A stretch of DNA of 64,000 nucleotides from Linnemannia elongata (taxonomy: Eukaryota; Mortierellomycota; Mortierellomycetes; Mortierellales; Mortierellaceae). Below, piece after piece: positions 32,219-43,234 of the stretch. The position numbers and the translations under genes are program-made. Numbering within the stretch: position 1 is the stretch's first letter; each line of letters opens with the position of its first letter. The notes beneath the pieces were generated by a model. It was given only the letters and a program-made list of their open reading frames with translations. It made no database searches and had not been told where the DNA came from. The stretch spans positions 1,550,001-1,614,000 of the forward strand of contig JAXBDG010000013.1 in the NCBI GenBank assembly GCA_036320915.1, given 5' to 3'.

Positions 32219-33455
32219 TTAATATGGTCGAGCAGCGTTCACTCTGGCAGTAGCTCGCACACTTGCTGGCGGTGCTACAATCTGACCCTCACCGTCATCA
32301 AAATCGTCGATAAAGATGGGAGCTGTACGGGTTCCGGCACCTACATTCCGAACGGGACCTACATCACGAGCTGTAGTTACTGAAGCTGTACGAATCGGAC
32401 CTGGACCAGAAGCTGCAACTTCAGCGGTAGCGTGAGCAGGCGCTACAGCAGCAGCCTGTCGTCTCTCTTCAGATGCTGCTGCCACTGCTTTACTTCTCGC
32501 TGCTGCTACGTCTCCTCCTCCTCCTTCACCTATTCTTCCTTGTCCATGTGCGTGCCCCTGACCTTGTCTCGCTCTCTGCACGTGTCCCTGCCCCTGTCTC
32601 TGTCTCGGCGCCGGCGCAACCTGATCCTCTCTCGGAGGCCAATGCCCCCCAAAAGCCGGTTCCAGATGACTTCCGCTTAAAGTATCCACCACATGTATCG
32701 GATATATCCTCGCAATCTTCTCCGCCCTCCTCCTCTCCGACGCCTCCAACCGATCTCCTGCCTTCAATTTCTCCTCCAAAAAACTCTCATCCAAAGAATG
32801 CAACTCTTGCGCAAACTTCATCAATTTCGTCTCTGTCATATCCCCTCCCCCTCCCCTAGAGGCCATCATAGAATGAAGCTGACCATACTTGACAACGATC
32901 TTGTCATACATGCAGAAGAGGGCTTCGCCAGTGACGTTATGGAGACAGGGTTCTTGAGCTGCTAATTGTCCCGCGAGGTTTGCGAAAAAGTCGCCGTCGC
33001 GGGCATAGGAGTTGTCTCCTCCGGAGAGAGTGTTGACCCAGTCGGATGCGAGGAATTGGGCGGCGAGGTAGATTCGCGTGGCATTTGTGCCAGCGTCGTC
33101 GAATTCTAGGCCGTGATAAACTCCATTTGCGTCAACTGGAACTGGTGCTGGGAATTTCATTGCTGGTTTTTTGGATTTTATGTTATTAAAGTATGTTTCG
33201 TGTGTGCGGAGAAAGAAAAGAAATGAAAAGAAATGGGTTAATTATTCTTGGTAGACCTGGGGGAGGAGTTTTTACTTTCCTGGTTTTCTAGTCGTGGGAA
33301 CGGGAAAAGAGGGGGCAAAAAAAAATAAAAATAAAACGCGCGTGTGTTTGTAGACAAAACATACGGTTGCGCGGCTTGCCGTTGTACTTGAACCCACGAG
33401 TGTTGGGTGGGTCCTGGAAAAAGGTTTCAAAGTGATCAGAGTCGTACCACACCAT
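32219..33455 (-). CDS. Hypothetical protein, 344 aa, Arg/Gly/Gln-rich
   Basis: Exon 1 33455-33365 and exon 2 33162-32219. The two-exon model reads smoothly through the junction (GKPRN|P then MKFPAPVPVD) and closes in frame; a single-exon version would start at 33160. The N-terminal half looks ordered, with MVWYDSDHFETFFQDPPN, EFDDAGTNATRIYLAAQFL, then a helix-rich region with CMYDKIVVKYGQLHSMMA. The C-terminal half is low complexity, with repeated RQGQGH-type units, Ala-rich runs and a closing acidic IFIDDFDDGEG. No signal peptide, membrane span or known motif. Function unknown. Confidence 0.65.
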
Positions 33456-33923
33456 TGCGAAATGACAAAGGAAACAACGGAGTGTGATGAGGCGATTCAA
33501 AAGTTCAGAGTCAGCTTTTCTTTCTGTTCAGTGCATGTATTTGAGCTGTCTTTGAGCTGCCCATCTCTCTCACGAGATGACAGTCATGATTGTGTAAATG
33601 GCAACTAATTTTGATGTCACAAATAACATCTTGCAAGACGATCAGCTATTCGCTTTTTTCATTTTTTTATTTGTAAGGCGATGAGACAAAGGAGTCGATC
33701 AAAGCGGGGAACGATACAAAACTCCACCTTTGAAGGTAAAGGAGTTTCGACATATGTGTTGTGCAAGAGTATTGTGTTGTTGTGTGTTGTTGGGTTGTAT
33801 ACAGAAGTGATTTGCAAGAGGGAAACTGTGAGCAAAGGTGAATGTGGAGAAAAGAAAAAAAAAGAAAAAGAAAAGAAAAGAAATGCAGGGCAGAAAAAAA
33901 AAAAAAAAATGGTAAACAGGGAA

Positions 33924-33960
<37 letters not shown>

Positions 33961-34085
33961 CTATCGGCGATTGTCGATACTTGTGCTTTGATATTGTCTT
34001 GTCTTCGAAAGTGTCGTCCAAATATTCCAATATCCTGGTCTGGTCATAAGAACAACACCCGTGCATCTTCAATCGTGACGACAAC
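33456..34085. other. Intergenic with long A-tracts
   Basis: Purine-rich, including A-runs at about 33893-33909 and 33931-33958. Lies between the 344-aa gene's start and the 3' end of the kinase gene. No gene seen. Confidence 0.45.
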
Positions 34086-36646
34086 TTAAGGCCGACGTGT
34101 GGGGATGGGGTTTGTGACAGGAGGAGCTGCGGGTGGAACAGCCGCCGCCTGGGGTTTGGGTGGCAAGGGGATAGGGCGATATGAGGCTGCAGGTGGTGGG
34201 GCTGCCGAGGCACTTGGCGGAGGATGACCTCCTCGTGGCTTGTCTCCTCGACGATCATCGGGATTGTAGCCGCCGCCTCCGTTGTTACCGTGGCCGCGGT
34301 AAGGCGCGGCACCACCGGCGTTTCCTCCACCTCCTGCTGGCATACTGGACCCATGGCGTCCTGCTGGGTGATGACCATGTGGTTGTTGTGCACCGTGGAA
34401 GTTGGTGGTAGTGTTGTTGTTGGTACGACGGTCCTGATGCGCCTCATTTCTCCTCTGGCGATCGTATTCGTGACTCGCCTCGTATTGTGGCAACCTAACA
34501 TTGATGAACAATATGGTTAGTTCCGGTATTTCAACTTTCTCGCTTTTGACTCATCAAGACAAGGGTTGGTTAGTTGATTCTTACATTCCGATCTCGGCAG
34601 GCAACGGCTCCGTCCAAAGGTAGTCGTGATCCGAGGCTGCAAAAGCAGTCAACCGCTTCTTGGGATCCAACACCAGCAGTTTGTCCATGAGGTCGGCACC
34701 CACAATTCCTCCATAACTGAATCGTTCGTTGATTCGTCCGTAAGCGCGAAAAAAAGTATGAGGAAGAAGAAAGCGTGGTAGCTCAATAAGTAAAAAAAAA
34801 TCATGCTTGCAAAATGAATACCATGAAAGGATTAGCACTACAGTACTTACGGGAGGAAGTAGTCATATACGCCGCGTGAGTGAGGCTTCACTTGGTAGGT
34901 GACGCCCTTTTCTTCCAGGCCAGGCAGGGCTGACCAACCAGGCATGGTTTCCTCCGTTGGTGATCCGCAAAGATTAAAGATCCTGTCCAATTGGTCCTGA
35001 TCCGAGTTCCCTTGAAGAATGGGTCCCCCACACAACATCTCACCAAACACGCATCTACTTGGGCGAATAAAAGCCTTGTTAGAAGGTATATCTTAACTCA
35101 CGGATCAAATTCACAACTGCAATTGAATATGGAATAGAAATTGGCATAGTAACGTACCCAATACCCCACATGTCAACTGCGGGACCATACTTCTTCTCTC
35201 CTAGGAAGAGTTCTGGTGGGCGGTACCAACGAGTGACGACTTTAGAGGTGTAATCTTCGCCTTCGGGCTTGAACGGTCTCGCAAGTCCAAAATCAGCAAT
35301 CTTCAACGTTCCATCGTTGCTGATGAGCAAGTTTGCAGCCTTCATATCACGGTGAATGATCTTGTTCTGTGATACAGACAATTAAAAAAGAAAACAAAGT
35401 CAACACTCCACTACTCGACAATAAAAAGCCGCCTTCCTTACAATACATATCAACAGTCTTATACAACAAGGTTGAGGAAACTTACGGCGTGCATGTAGAT
35501 GGTGCCCTCCAAGAGTTGCTTCATGTACAGCTTGATTTGAGGTTGCGTAAGTCGGACGCGGGGATTGTTCAATAGTCCACTCAAGTCGTGATCCATGTAT
35601 GGGAAGACCATGTAAATGCTTGCCCTGCTTCGTCCACTTCTCGAACCTAGATTGGAGTAAACAATGAGCCAGCCAGGTCGGTAAAGGAAGGAAGAAGATA
35701 ACACATCAGCAATAACGATGTCAACAAGAAAAGAGAACAACGTTTTACCTGGGCTGACAGCAATATCCAGCAAGGGGACGATATTCTGGTGTCGCAACCG
35801 TTTCAAGATCTTGATCTCGCGCAAGGCAGTGATGGGAACTCCCTCGTTTTCATTGTGCATGAGGATACGCTTCATGGCCAAGACCGGCTGTGGTGTCGAT
35901 CCGGCCGGGGAGTCTTTCCTGCGCGCCCTGTGTACCTCTCTGTTGTTTGAATAGGATCAGTCCAGAGGTAACCAAAGGTCAAATGTCCATGTGGTGCATG
36001 CGGTCCATGTGGTCCATGTGGTCCATAGGTAGGCGAAGACAGATGAACATGATTGAGAGCGGAAGAGCAGGAGAAGGTTGTTGAGCGATGGAGTTTCGTA
36101 GTCGAGAGTCGTAAGGCGGGTGGCGAGTTTTGCGGAAGGGGTGTGTTACAAAAAGCAGAAAACGGTTAGGAGACATAAATCGTTCATGGTTGTGGCATAA
36201 ACGAAAAATGAACCCACTCCCTAAAATTAAAAAACCACACAAATATTGACTTGCCCAAAGGTTCCCTCTCCCAGCTTGTTCACCAGCTCGAATTCCTTCA
36301 ACTGGGAGCAACCCACATAGGACTTGAGCTAAGTAAGGTACAAGAAAAATGGATGTAAGGAGGACTTTGTCAGCTTAATGAATTCTTCCTTGGAAGCACA
36401 ATAACACGGAGTATATACAGTAAAAAAAAGTTCCGCCACCAGCACAAGGAGTCGGATGGACGAAGAGGCTAGGCGCTCGACGGCGACCCTGCGTTTGTGA
36501 AGACGACGTACCTCCTTTTTGCGTGGCGGACTGGGGCTTCCAGCGCTTAAGTTGGGGCTCACGGGCAGCTGGTTGCCGTTGTGGAGCATTGTGGGCTGGC
36601 TTCGCTTGACCGCATGGTCCTGCTGGTCCTCGTTAGAACGCTTCAT
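34086..36646 (-). CDS. BUR1: CDK9/Bur1-type cyclin-dependent kinase
   Basis: Kinase of the P-TEFb class that phosphorylates the Pol II CTD and Spt5 with a cyclin-T/Bur2 partner. Eight exons, 36646-36512, 36328-36255, 35939-35749, 35646-35486, 35366-35158, 35054-34851, 34716-34585 and 34494-34086, give 504 aa. P-loop GEGTFGEV (about 65-72), catalytic K93, and the CDK9 signature PITALRE (105-111) are present. [16 protein letters not shown] and the T-loop [17 protein letters not shown] follow. The P-loop junction needs either a GC-AG intron (GG|GCAAGT) or a weak GT donor; see findings. The C-terminal tail (about 370-504) is His/Asn/Gly/Pro-rich and disordered. Divergent from EMC10. Confidence 0.95.
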
Positions 36647-37158
36647 CGTTGGTCCTTATCGTTCGTCCTATCCTGATTGCGTTGTTATTTTAGGCTGAAG
36701 AAAAGGGTTTGTTGCGAGAAGGGGTGTAGACAATCAGGCCTTCGATACTGAGAAGGCTCAAGGCGGGTTGGGGAGATGACTTTTGTTGAGTTGGAGGCAG
36801 CTGTCGATTCCTGACAATTTGGGGGGTCGATCCTGTTCTTGCTTGACTTGTCCAGGCGAAAAAAAGAGAGAGAGGATGAAAGAGGTGGTCGGTGGTGTGT
36901 GGAGAGGGACAAGCACGAACATAAACTCCATGAGGTTCAAAAACTGACTCTGGAAACCACACCGATTTCCCCAAAAAATATCGACGTCACTCTTAATCTC
37001 TTTACTTCCACGCATCTAATTCTTCGCGAGGAAGTAACACCAGCCCAACGACTGGGAAGTAAAAGGATGATGGTTCGAACGCTCCCTTTCATCCTTTGTT
37101 CGACCATAACCCTCACTCTCCGCCCATCAGGAACAACCAGAAGACACACCGACACATC
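36647..37158. promoter_or_regulatory. Divergent promoter, kinase / EMC10
   Basis: 512 bases between divergent starts. Contains a CRE-like CGACGTCA (about 36983-36990) and a purine-rich stretch (36855-36910). No gene of its own is supported. Confidence 0.4.
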
Positions 37159-38649
37159 ATGAAACTTAACACCTTTATTCTCGCGCTGACTCTTGCCGCA
37201 TCAGCCCAAGTATACGCAGAGGTACGCCGCACATGGACACCAAGGAGCAAAGCCCATCATCTCACCTACTCCTACGGCCGTACTACGGATATACACGAAC
37301 TCTTGATTGCTGGGAAATATCCACATTGGCGCAACTATCTCACAGCTTACTTCTTTTATCCATGAACAAAAACAGGAGGTCACCCTCGGAGTGTGGCACA
37401 AATTGAGCGACCACGAATCGTTTGAGAAACGTGGCGAGATCCGCTTCGACGCCGATCAATGGCACATCCTCAACCAGCAGCGTATCCAACACGCCGGCCC
37501 CAATGCCGCCTTCAACGCCGCCACCGCCGCCAACTCCAAGGCTTCTCGACTCCAACAACAACAGACAGCCAAGCAGAAGCAGCAGACTGAACTCCAGCTC
37601 CAGAACTTCCCCATCACCTATGAGAATATTGTCCCCACTGCCGCTTCGGCGATCGCGACTCTCGCCGACGACTTTGTACTTAACGTTCGCGCTCCCGTCA
37701 AGCACTACGAACGTGATCCCAAGCCTGAAGAGCCTCATACCTACGACGACGGTGTTACAGAGACCCAGGAAGAATTTGAACAGCGACTTGAGGAATGGAT
37801 TATGACTCAGGAGGAACTCGACAACGCCCCCGAGAAGACCCCTGGAACCGTTGCATTCTACCAGATCATGTTGAAGGATGAGAGCCGAGGCTGGCAGGCC
37901 CTGTCTTCGATCAAATCTGTAAGTATCTCTCTCTCTCTCTTTAAGTATATTTTGCATCTGCTCAATCCGATCGCATAAAACCTCTTCCGATCCCATGTTC
38001 TAACTCTTTTTGTTTCATATTTCATGATATATGGTAGTGCTTGTTGGTTGCTTCAGATTTCCAGGAGAGGATCGCACTTCACTTGGATCATGATCGCAAG
38101 GTGTTTGCCTTTGACTACTACACCACCAGCGACCAGTGCAGCGAGGAGAACGACAAGGAGTACCCCATCAAATCCCTTGATGTCTTCAAGAACGTCAAGG
38201 TTACTATCGACGCCCCTCAGACCGCACCCAAGTACGTCTCATAACCTTCGCTTTTGCTAATTGGGTCACAATTTTTCTTGTCTATGTGTCTGTGGTCTCA
38301 TGCAGAGATACATTGCGGATCGTCGCATTCTAAGCCAACCCACCCTATTTTTTTTTTTAATTGTCCGAATTAGGTCCAACCTCCACAAGGCTCAGGCCAT
38401 CAAGGTCGATGAGACCGGCAAGCCTGAGGCCGAGAAGACCTTCTTCCAGAAGTACTGGTACGTTTTAAACCACATCTTCATAATCTCATTCTCATCACCT
38501 CTTTGGTATTGCAGTTGATGTTCTAGCCATCTGATCCAATGCCACCACTAACTTTCATTCATGTCTTCGCTTCATTTAGGATGTACATCATGCCCGTCGT
38601 TATTATCTTCCTGTTCACTGGTGGTGAGCCCGAGAAGAAAGCAGCATAA
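37159..38649 (+). CDS. EMC10: ER membrane complex subunit 10 (EMC10)
   Basis: Luminal/membrane subunit of the EMC insertase, which places transmembrane helices into the ER. Exons 37159-37221, 37376-37918, 38038-38231, 38374-38457 and 38580-38649 give 317 aa. Signal peptide MKLNTFILALTLAASAQVYA with the intron right at its end. The luminal part has a family-like EVTLGVWHKL, FEKRGEIRFD start, then a Gln-rich insert (SRLQQQQTAKQKQQTELQLQ) that makes it longer than animal EMC10. A beta-sandwich core follows. The diagnostic C-terminus is FFQKYWMYIMPVVIIFLFTG, one membrane span followed by a short GEPEKKAA tail. Confidence 0.9.
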
Positions 38650-39077
38650 AGCAATAGGCGGTGACACACATAGAGTAGGAAGTACCAGTAAAACAAATAT
38701 CCATTTGCACCTCATGCCTACATAATCTTCATGATTCAAATCGGATCTTTCCTTGGATCCAACAATGAACTCACTCATGGATAGCATCCCCTTCGCATGC
38801 ACACATACAAGGCTCTGTCTTTGAAATATTATTTCGTTGTTGAAAGAGAAAATGACTAGAAGTACAATGGAAGCTGTCGAAAATACCAAAGCTGAGAGAG
38901 AGAGAGAGGGAGCGAGAGATAGAGAGTGAAGAGAAAAAAAATGCAAATAATATGAATGTGTGGAAAAGTGGTAGCCAAAAAAAATAGTGAAAGAGATAAA
39001 ATGGGTTCGGGATATCCAGTTTTTTTGAAGAATGAAATGTTCCTCAATGTCCGTTCTCTGTTGTCAGTCCCTTGACT
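38650..39077. other. Intergenic, convergent 3' ends
   Basis: Purine-rich GA repeat at about 38894-38925. Between the 3' ends of EMC10 and the LLP homologue. No gene seen. Confidence 0.4.
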
Positions 39078-39541
39078 TTACTTGTGGAAGCGGAAGAAGG
39101 TGGACTTCTTCTTGAGCTCACGCTTGGTCAACTTTTCCTTGTTCTTCTTTTTCCTGTCCTCCTTGGCCATCTTGTGCTTGGCGTGGTTGGCATCCTTGCG
39201 GCCGCTGGTCGAAATCTTCTTATCATCCACCATCTCCGTGTCCTGGGCTATTTAATTCATGTGCGATAAAACCAATCGTTTCCGTTAGTATAAGCTAATT
39301 ATATCAATCAACAATGCCAGTATCTGAACCAGGATGTAATGAGAGACATACTCTTCTCGACCTGCATAGGCTCCTCGCCGCGAGCAATGGCCTCGAGCTC
39401 AGAGGTCTTGGGGCCCTGGGCGTCCTTCTTCAGGCGCTCAGACAGTCTGTGGACACGAGCATCCTCCACTGGGCCGTAAACGGTCTCTCGCTTGATAGCA
39501 CGGAATCTGCGTGCGGACTTGGAACGAAGACCCTTGGCCAT
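39078..39541 (-). CDS. LLP homologue (DUF2423, YBL028C family)
   Basis: Small basic nuclear/nucleolar protein associated with pre-ribosomes and chromatin. Exons 39541-39352 and 39247-39078 give 119 aa. The family start MAKGLRSKSARRFRAIKRE is intact, and the C-terminus is the typical Lys/Arg-rich block (KMAKEDRKKKNKEKLTKREL) ending FFRFHK. A short acidic/neutral middle (ELEAIARGEEPMQVE) separates them. Co-regulation with ribosome genes would be expected; uS17 lies about 2 kb away. Confidence 0.9.
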
Positions 39542-39930
39542 TGTATGATATGTATGAGTTTAGAAGGGGGGAAGGGAGAGAGAGAAAAGGGGTAAGAGTG
39601 TATGTGTGAAGGGAGATGATGGCGGGTTAAAGGAATGAGGGAGCTATTCGAGGGCTAAAGAGGTGGAGGACAAAAAAAAGAAAAAAAAAAAATAGAAAAC
39701 AAACAATGGTCACGTGTAATCGCAATTCATTGGATTTATCAACCGTCACAAATCCGCTAGACAGCTGCTGTTGGAAAGTGGGACTTTAAGCCCCGCCTGA
39801 GTGGCCTTGGCAACGACCACGTTTGCCTTCCACTTCATTTTTCACACACCGTTGAAAAACGAACCCACTGACCACACTCTCTCAAGCCCATTCTCTTCTT
39901 CCAACAACCACAAAAGCCAACTCACCGACC
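39542..39930. promoter_or_regulatory. Divergent promoter, LLP homologue / I9 inhibitor
   Basis: 389 bases. Purine-rich on the + strand next to the LLP gene (39560-39690, including an A-run) and C/A-rich toward the inhibitor gene. No defined site recognised. Confidence 0.4.
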
Positions 39931-40615
39931 ATGAAGTTCACAACCCTCGCCGCTGTTCTCGCCACCTTCGCTGCCGTCGCCTCGGCCGCCCTCCCTGTCG
40001 AACCTGCCATCAACGGGTTTGTCATCCAGGACAACAACCCCTCCGCTCCCCAGCAAATCGTCATCGACACTGACCACAACAAGCCCGCTCAAAGTATGTT
40101 TTCAACACACCATTCCTCCTTTCATGAGGAAGGACCCTGCCTCACTGTAGCACAACACCACACCCTTCTTCTGTCTGTCATATCCAGCACCCATACCTCC
40201 TTCTCTGTCCTCAGCCTCGCTAACCATCATCACCTCCCATCCATACCAATACCAATAACCAATAATAGCCCAGGAAACAAAGTCCTACATCGTCGTCTTC
40301 AAGGACACAGCGGTCCTCCAGGTCATGGAAAACGTCGAGAAGGAGATTCTGGCCTTTGGCGGCAAGATTGGTCAGCGCTACTCGGCCGCCCTCAAGGGCT
40401 TCTCTGCTTGGATTCCGGGACCCATTGTCACCGCCCTCTCGACTAACCCCTTTATCGATTACATCGAGGAGGACAGTGAAGGTGAGCAAGCACCTTTGTT
40501 CATTTTTCATTTCATGTGCATGCGCCGACATTGATACGATACGATACTCTCCCCTCCCCCCTTGTTGTTTTGGAATCTTGACCACCTGATGTATTGAATG
40601 TAGCGTGCAGGTCGT
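39931..40615 (+). CDS. Secreted peptidase inhibitor I9-domain protein
   Basis: Exons 39931-40093 and 40269-40481 are clear. The last few codons are uncertain; an acceptor at about 40605 would give a stop at 40615. Signal peptide MKFTTLAAVLATFAAVASA. After a short spacer comes a subtilisin-propeptide/I9 fold: SYIVVFKDTAVLQVMENV, then FGGKIGQRYSAALKGFSAWI, then IVTALSTNPFIDYIEED. These stand-alone domains inhibit subtilisin-like proteases, as yeast Pbi2 does for proteinase B. Unlike Pbi2 this one has a signal peptide, so it probably acts in the secretory pathway, vacuole or outside the cell. About 130 aa. Confidence 0.8.
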
Positions 40616-40742
40616 AAATTATGGCGCTAACCTCAACGTTTCTTTCGTCTTCCTTGCTCTTCTTTTTCCCATACCTCACCATACCCTACTTTACTGGCAA
40701 ACTAGTTACTGCCTACACTGCTTTCTAAGCGTGTCCCCACCG

Positions 40743-40789
<47 letters not shown>

Positions 40790-41180
40790 GAGCACAAAAA
40801 ATAACAATGGCGGACAGGCATATTCCCGCCACAAGGATCAATGTATCTATCTCCAGCTCTGTAAATATCTGACGACCAAAAAAAAATTCACAATAAAAAA
40901 AAAGCCATCGTTCATAACCCCCAAAACTCTTTGTTAATGGCTGTCAATTTCATTGCGCCCAATTGATAATCGTGTCTCTACTGTCTCTTCACACAGGCAT
41001 GATATCTTAACGCCACCAATTGGGTCTCTCCAGACTCATCAACTGCCTCAGGTTCAAACAACCAGACCTATACCCTTCTTCTTCATCGTCCATTCTTTTT
41101 TTTTTTATTCTCTCATCGGATACAAAATTATCCGAGTCGAGCAGAAAGAATTCCCTTCCAACTGTCAAGAACCCATTCTC

Positions 41181-41229
<49 letters not shown>

Positions 41230-41317
41230 AAGCCTTGGAGCAAAGTTTAATGAAAAGGGAGATACAAGGTAAAGGACGAGGGTGGGACGAGGGGGGGTTG
41301 CTTTATTTGTACTGTAC
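40616..41317. other. Intergenic with CT microsatellite and long A-run
   Basis: Contains a (CT)n array of about 20 units (about 40747-40788), a 3' flank with several A-runs, and an A-run of about 40 (about 41181-41221). No gene seen between the inhibitor and uS17. Confidence 0.55.
40747..40788. repeat. (CT)n microsatellite
   Basis: About 20 uninterrupted CT dinucleotides after the inhibitor gene. Confidence 0.85.
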
Positions 41318-42812
41318 TTAGAACTTGGCAAAGTTCTTGGCACCCTTGACGACCTTCTTCTGGACCTTAAGGACGTTGAAGCGGACGGTCTTGGACAAGG
41401 GACGGCACTGACCGACAGTGACAGAGTCTCCCTGCTGGACGCCGATGAAAGCGGGCGACATGTGGGCGGCCAAGTTCTGTAAGGAAAGAGAAATGTTTTG
41501 TCAGATCTCTGTCACTCCATCATTTGTTTCTTTCGGTACCTCTGCAATTGCTACGCCCAACCCCAGGGAACACGTCAGCTGCCTCGTCTCTCTCTCTCTC
41601 GCCTTCTTGTTTTCCACTACGCCCCATCGTCCCTGACACAAAAAAATAACGAGCAATTACCTTGTGGCGCTTCTCGTAACGGTTGTACTTGGAGATGAAG
41701 TGGAGGTACTCGCGACGGATGATGATGGTGCGCTTCATCTTGGTCGAGATGATCTCGCCGGTGAGGATACGACCGCGGATCGAGACATCGCCGGTGAAGG
41801 GGCACTTCTTGTCGATGTAGTGACCCTCAATGGCCTCCTTGGGGGTCTTGAAGCCAAGACCGACCTCCTTGTACCAGCGGTTGTTCTTGACGGACTTCTT
41901 GCCGGCAACCTTGGCGTTTTGGAAGATACCCTGCTGCTTCTGGAAAGCCTTTTCGATCTATTGATTGGTTGCATAACGGAAAAGTAGGTCCTGGTGGGTC
42001 AGCATTTCTGTTGTCTTTCCTTTGCTTTCTGGGCACACCTTTGCTTTGTGTGAAGGAGTTGTTCGAGGTTTGGTATTGTGTGTATGAGGAAGTCGTAATT
42101 CCTTGCTGTAGAATAGTAGAATAGGCTTGGTGTGGAGTTGATCCAAAGTTGTAAATGGTGGCATCAAGCGTTGATTATCCCTCAAGGGTCGGTGTCCTGT
42201 CTGATTGATATTCGGTTGCCTCGCGCGATGAAATGTTGGTGCTTATAAAACCCCAGTTGCTCAAACGCTAAAACAAAAATCCTCCTGTGCCACCCCCTGT
42301 AGAGTTGTAACAGGGCTCGGCGAGATTGTTGAGTGGGTGCCGGTTGAACAACTGTTTGGTTGGTTGGCTGGCTGTCAGTGGTGTTGTCTGTTGAAAAGAA
42401 GGCTTCCCAGGTCGGCTTAAAGGTCCAAGCAAACCATGGACTTCGTGATCCTGAATTGATGTGCGAATGGTCGATGTCGGATCACCAGCACCCCACGATA
42501 GACTTGGTAAAAAAGTTCTGTCAAGTGGTTCCGACGACCCTGGTGATGTCCGTTTGGTGATGGATCATAGTTTCTGCATGCGATTTGAACATCGCAAACT
42601 ATGATTCTGTTGTTCAGAGTCCCGATTACAGGTGTGATGTTGCAAGTTGGTGATGAAAAATTGTTGATGGTCGATGGTCGATTTTTTTTTTTGGTGTTTA
42701 AAGAGTGGTCCTCCTTGGGTTTTCCTTCGTCGTTGAGCGTTTTCGTTGCTGCTTGTCTTTCAAGCTTAGGTTGAGTTGTGCTTCCGCAACTCAAACGCAC
42801 CTGCTCAGACAT
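41318..42812 (-). CDS. RPS11: 40S ribosomal protein uS17 (S11)
   Basis: Small-subunit ribosomal protein. Exon 1 is only 12 coding bases (42812-42801, M-S-E-Q), then an 843-nt intron, then 41957-41661 and 41476-41318. Product 155 aa, the normal eukaryotic S11 length. Typical sequence: [54 protein letters not shown], and the C-terminal [18 protein letters not shown]. The tiny first exon and long first intron are common in fungal ribosomal protein genes. I looked for C/D-box snoRNA signals in the intron on the sense strand and found none convincing. Confidence 0.97.
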
Positions 42813-43234
42813 GATGGGAAGTTGGTAAAAAAGGATTTTCAACACAATGCGGACGCACACAACTTTTATTGTGATGATTTCCATCCGTCCCGTGATTGGC
42901 TGCAGCACAAGCCACCAACATCCATCCACTTCTTTTCTGATTTCCTCCCTATGCTTAATTCGCGGCATGGACAACTGCCTATTCTGTCTGCGTGCACACC
43001 AACAAACACATATATACACACCAACAACCCTTCAATCTCGCTTACAACAACCATGGTTCAACAAAAATTGTTATTGAAGTGAGAAAAAAAAAAAAAAACT
43101 ATTATCGCTAAGCAGCTATGGTACAGGGACAATTGAAAGGCAGAAGAGGCAGAATAAAATAGAGGAGAGGGATATGTACAGGGTTGAAAAGGGAGAGGTC
43201 CAATCGGTCTGGCAAGAGTGCAAAACAAAATTGT
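42813..43234. other. Upstream region of uS17
   Basis: 422 bases between the uS17 start and the 3' end of the Reg1-like gene. An A-run at about 43085-43099. No gene supported. Confidence 0.4.

Noticed and set aside
42417..43019. 200-codon minus-strand frame around the uS17 start
   Set aside because: It runs through the uS17 promoter, first exon and intron in one frame with no domain. The M-S-E-Q exon is used by uS17 with a good donor.
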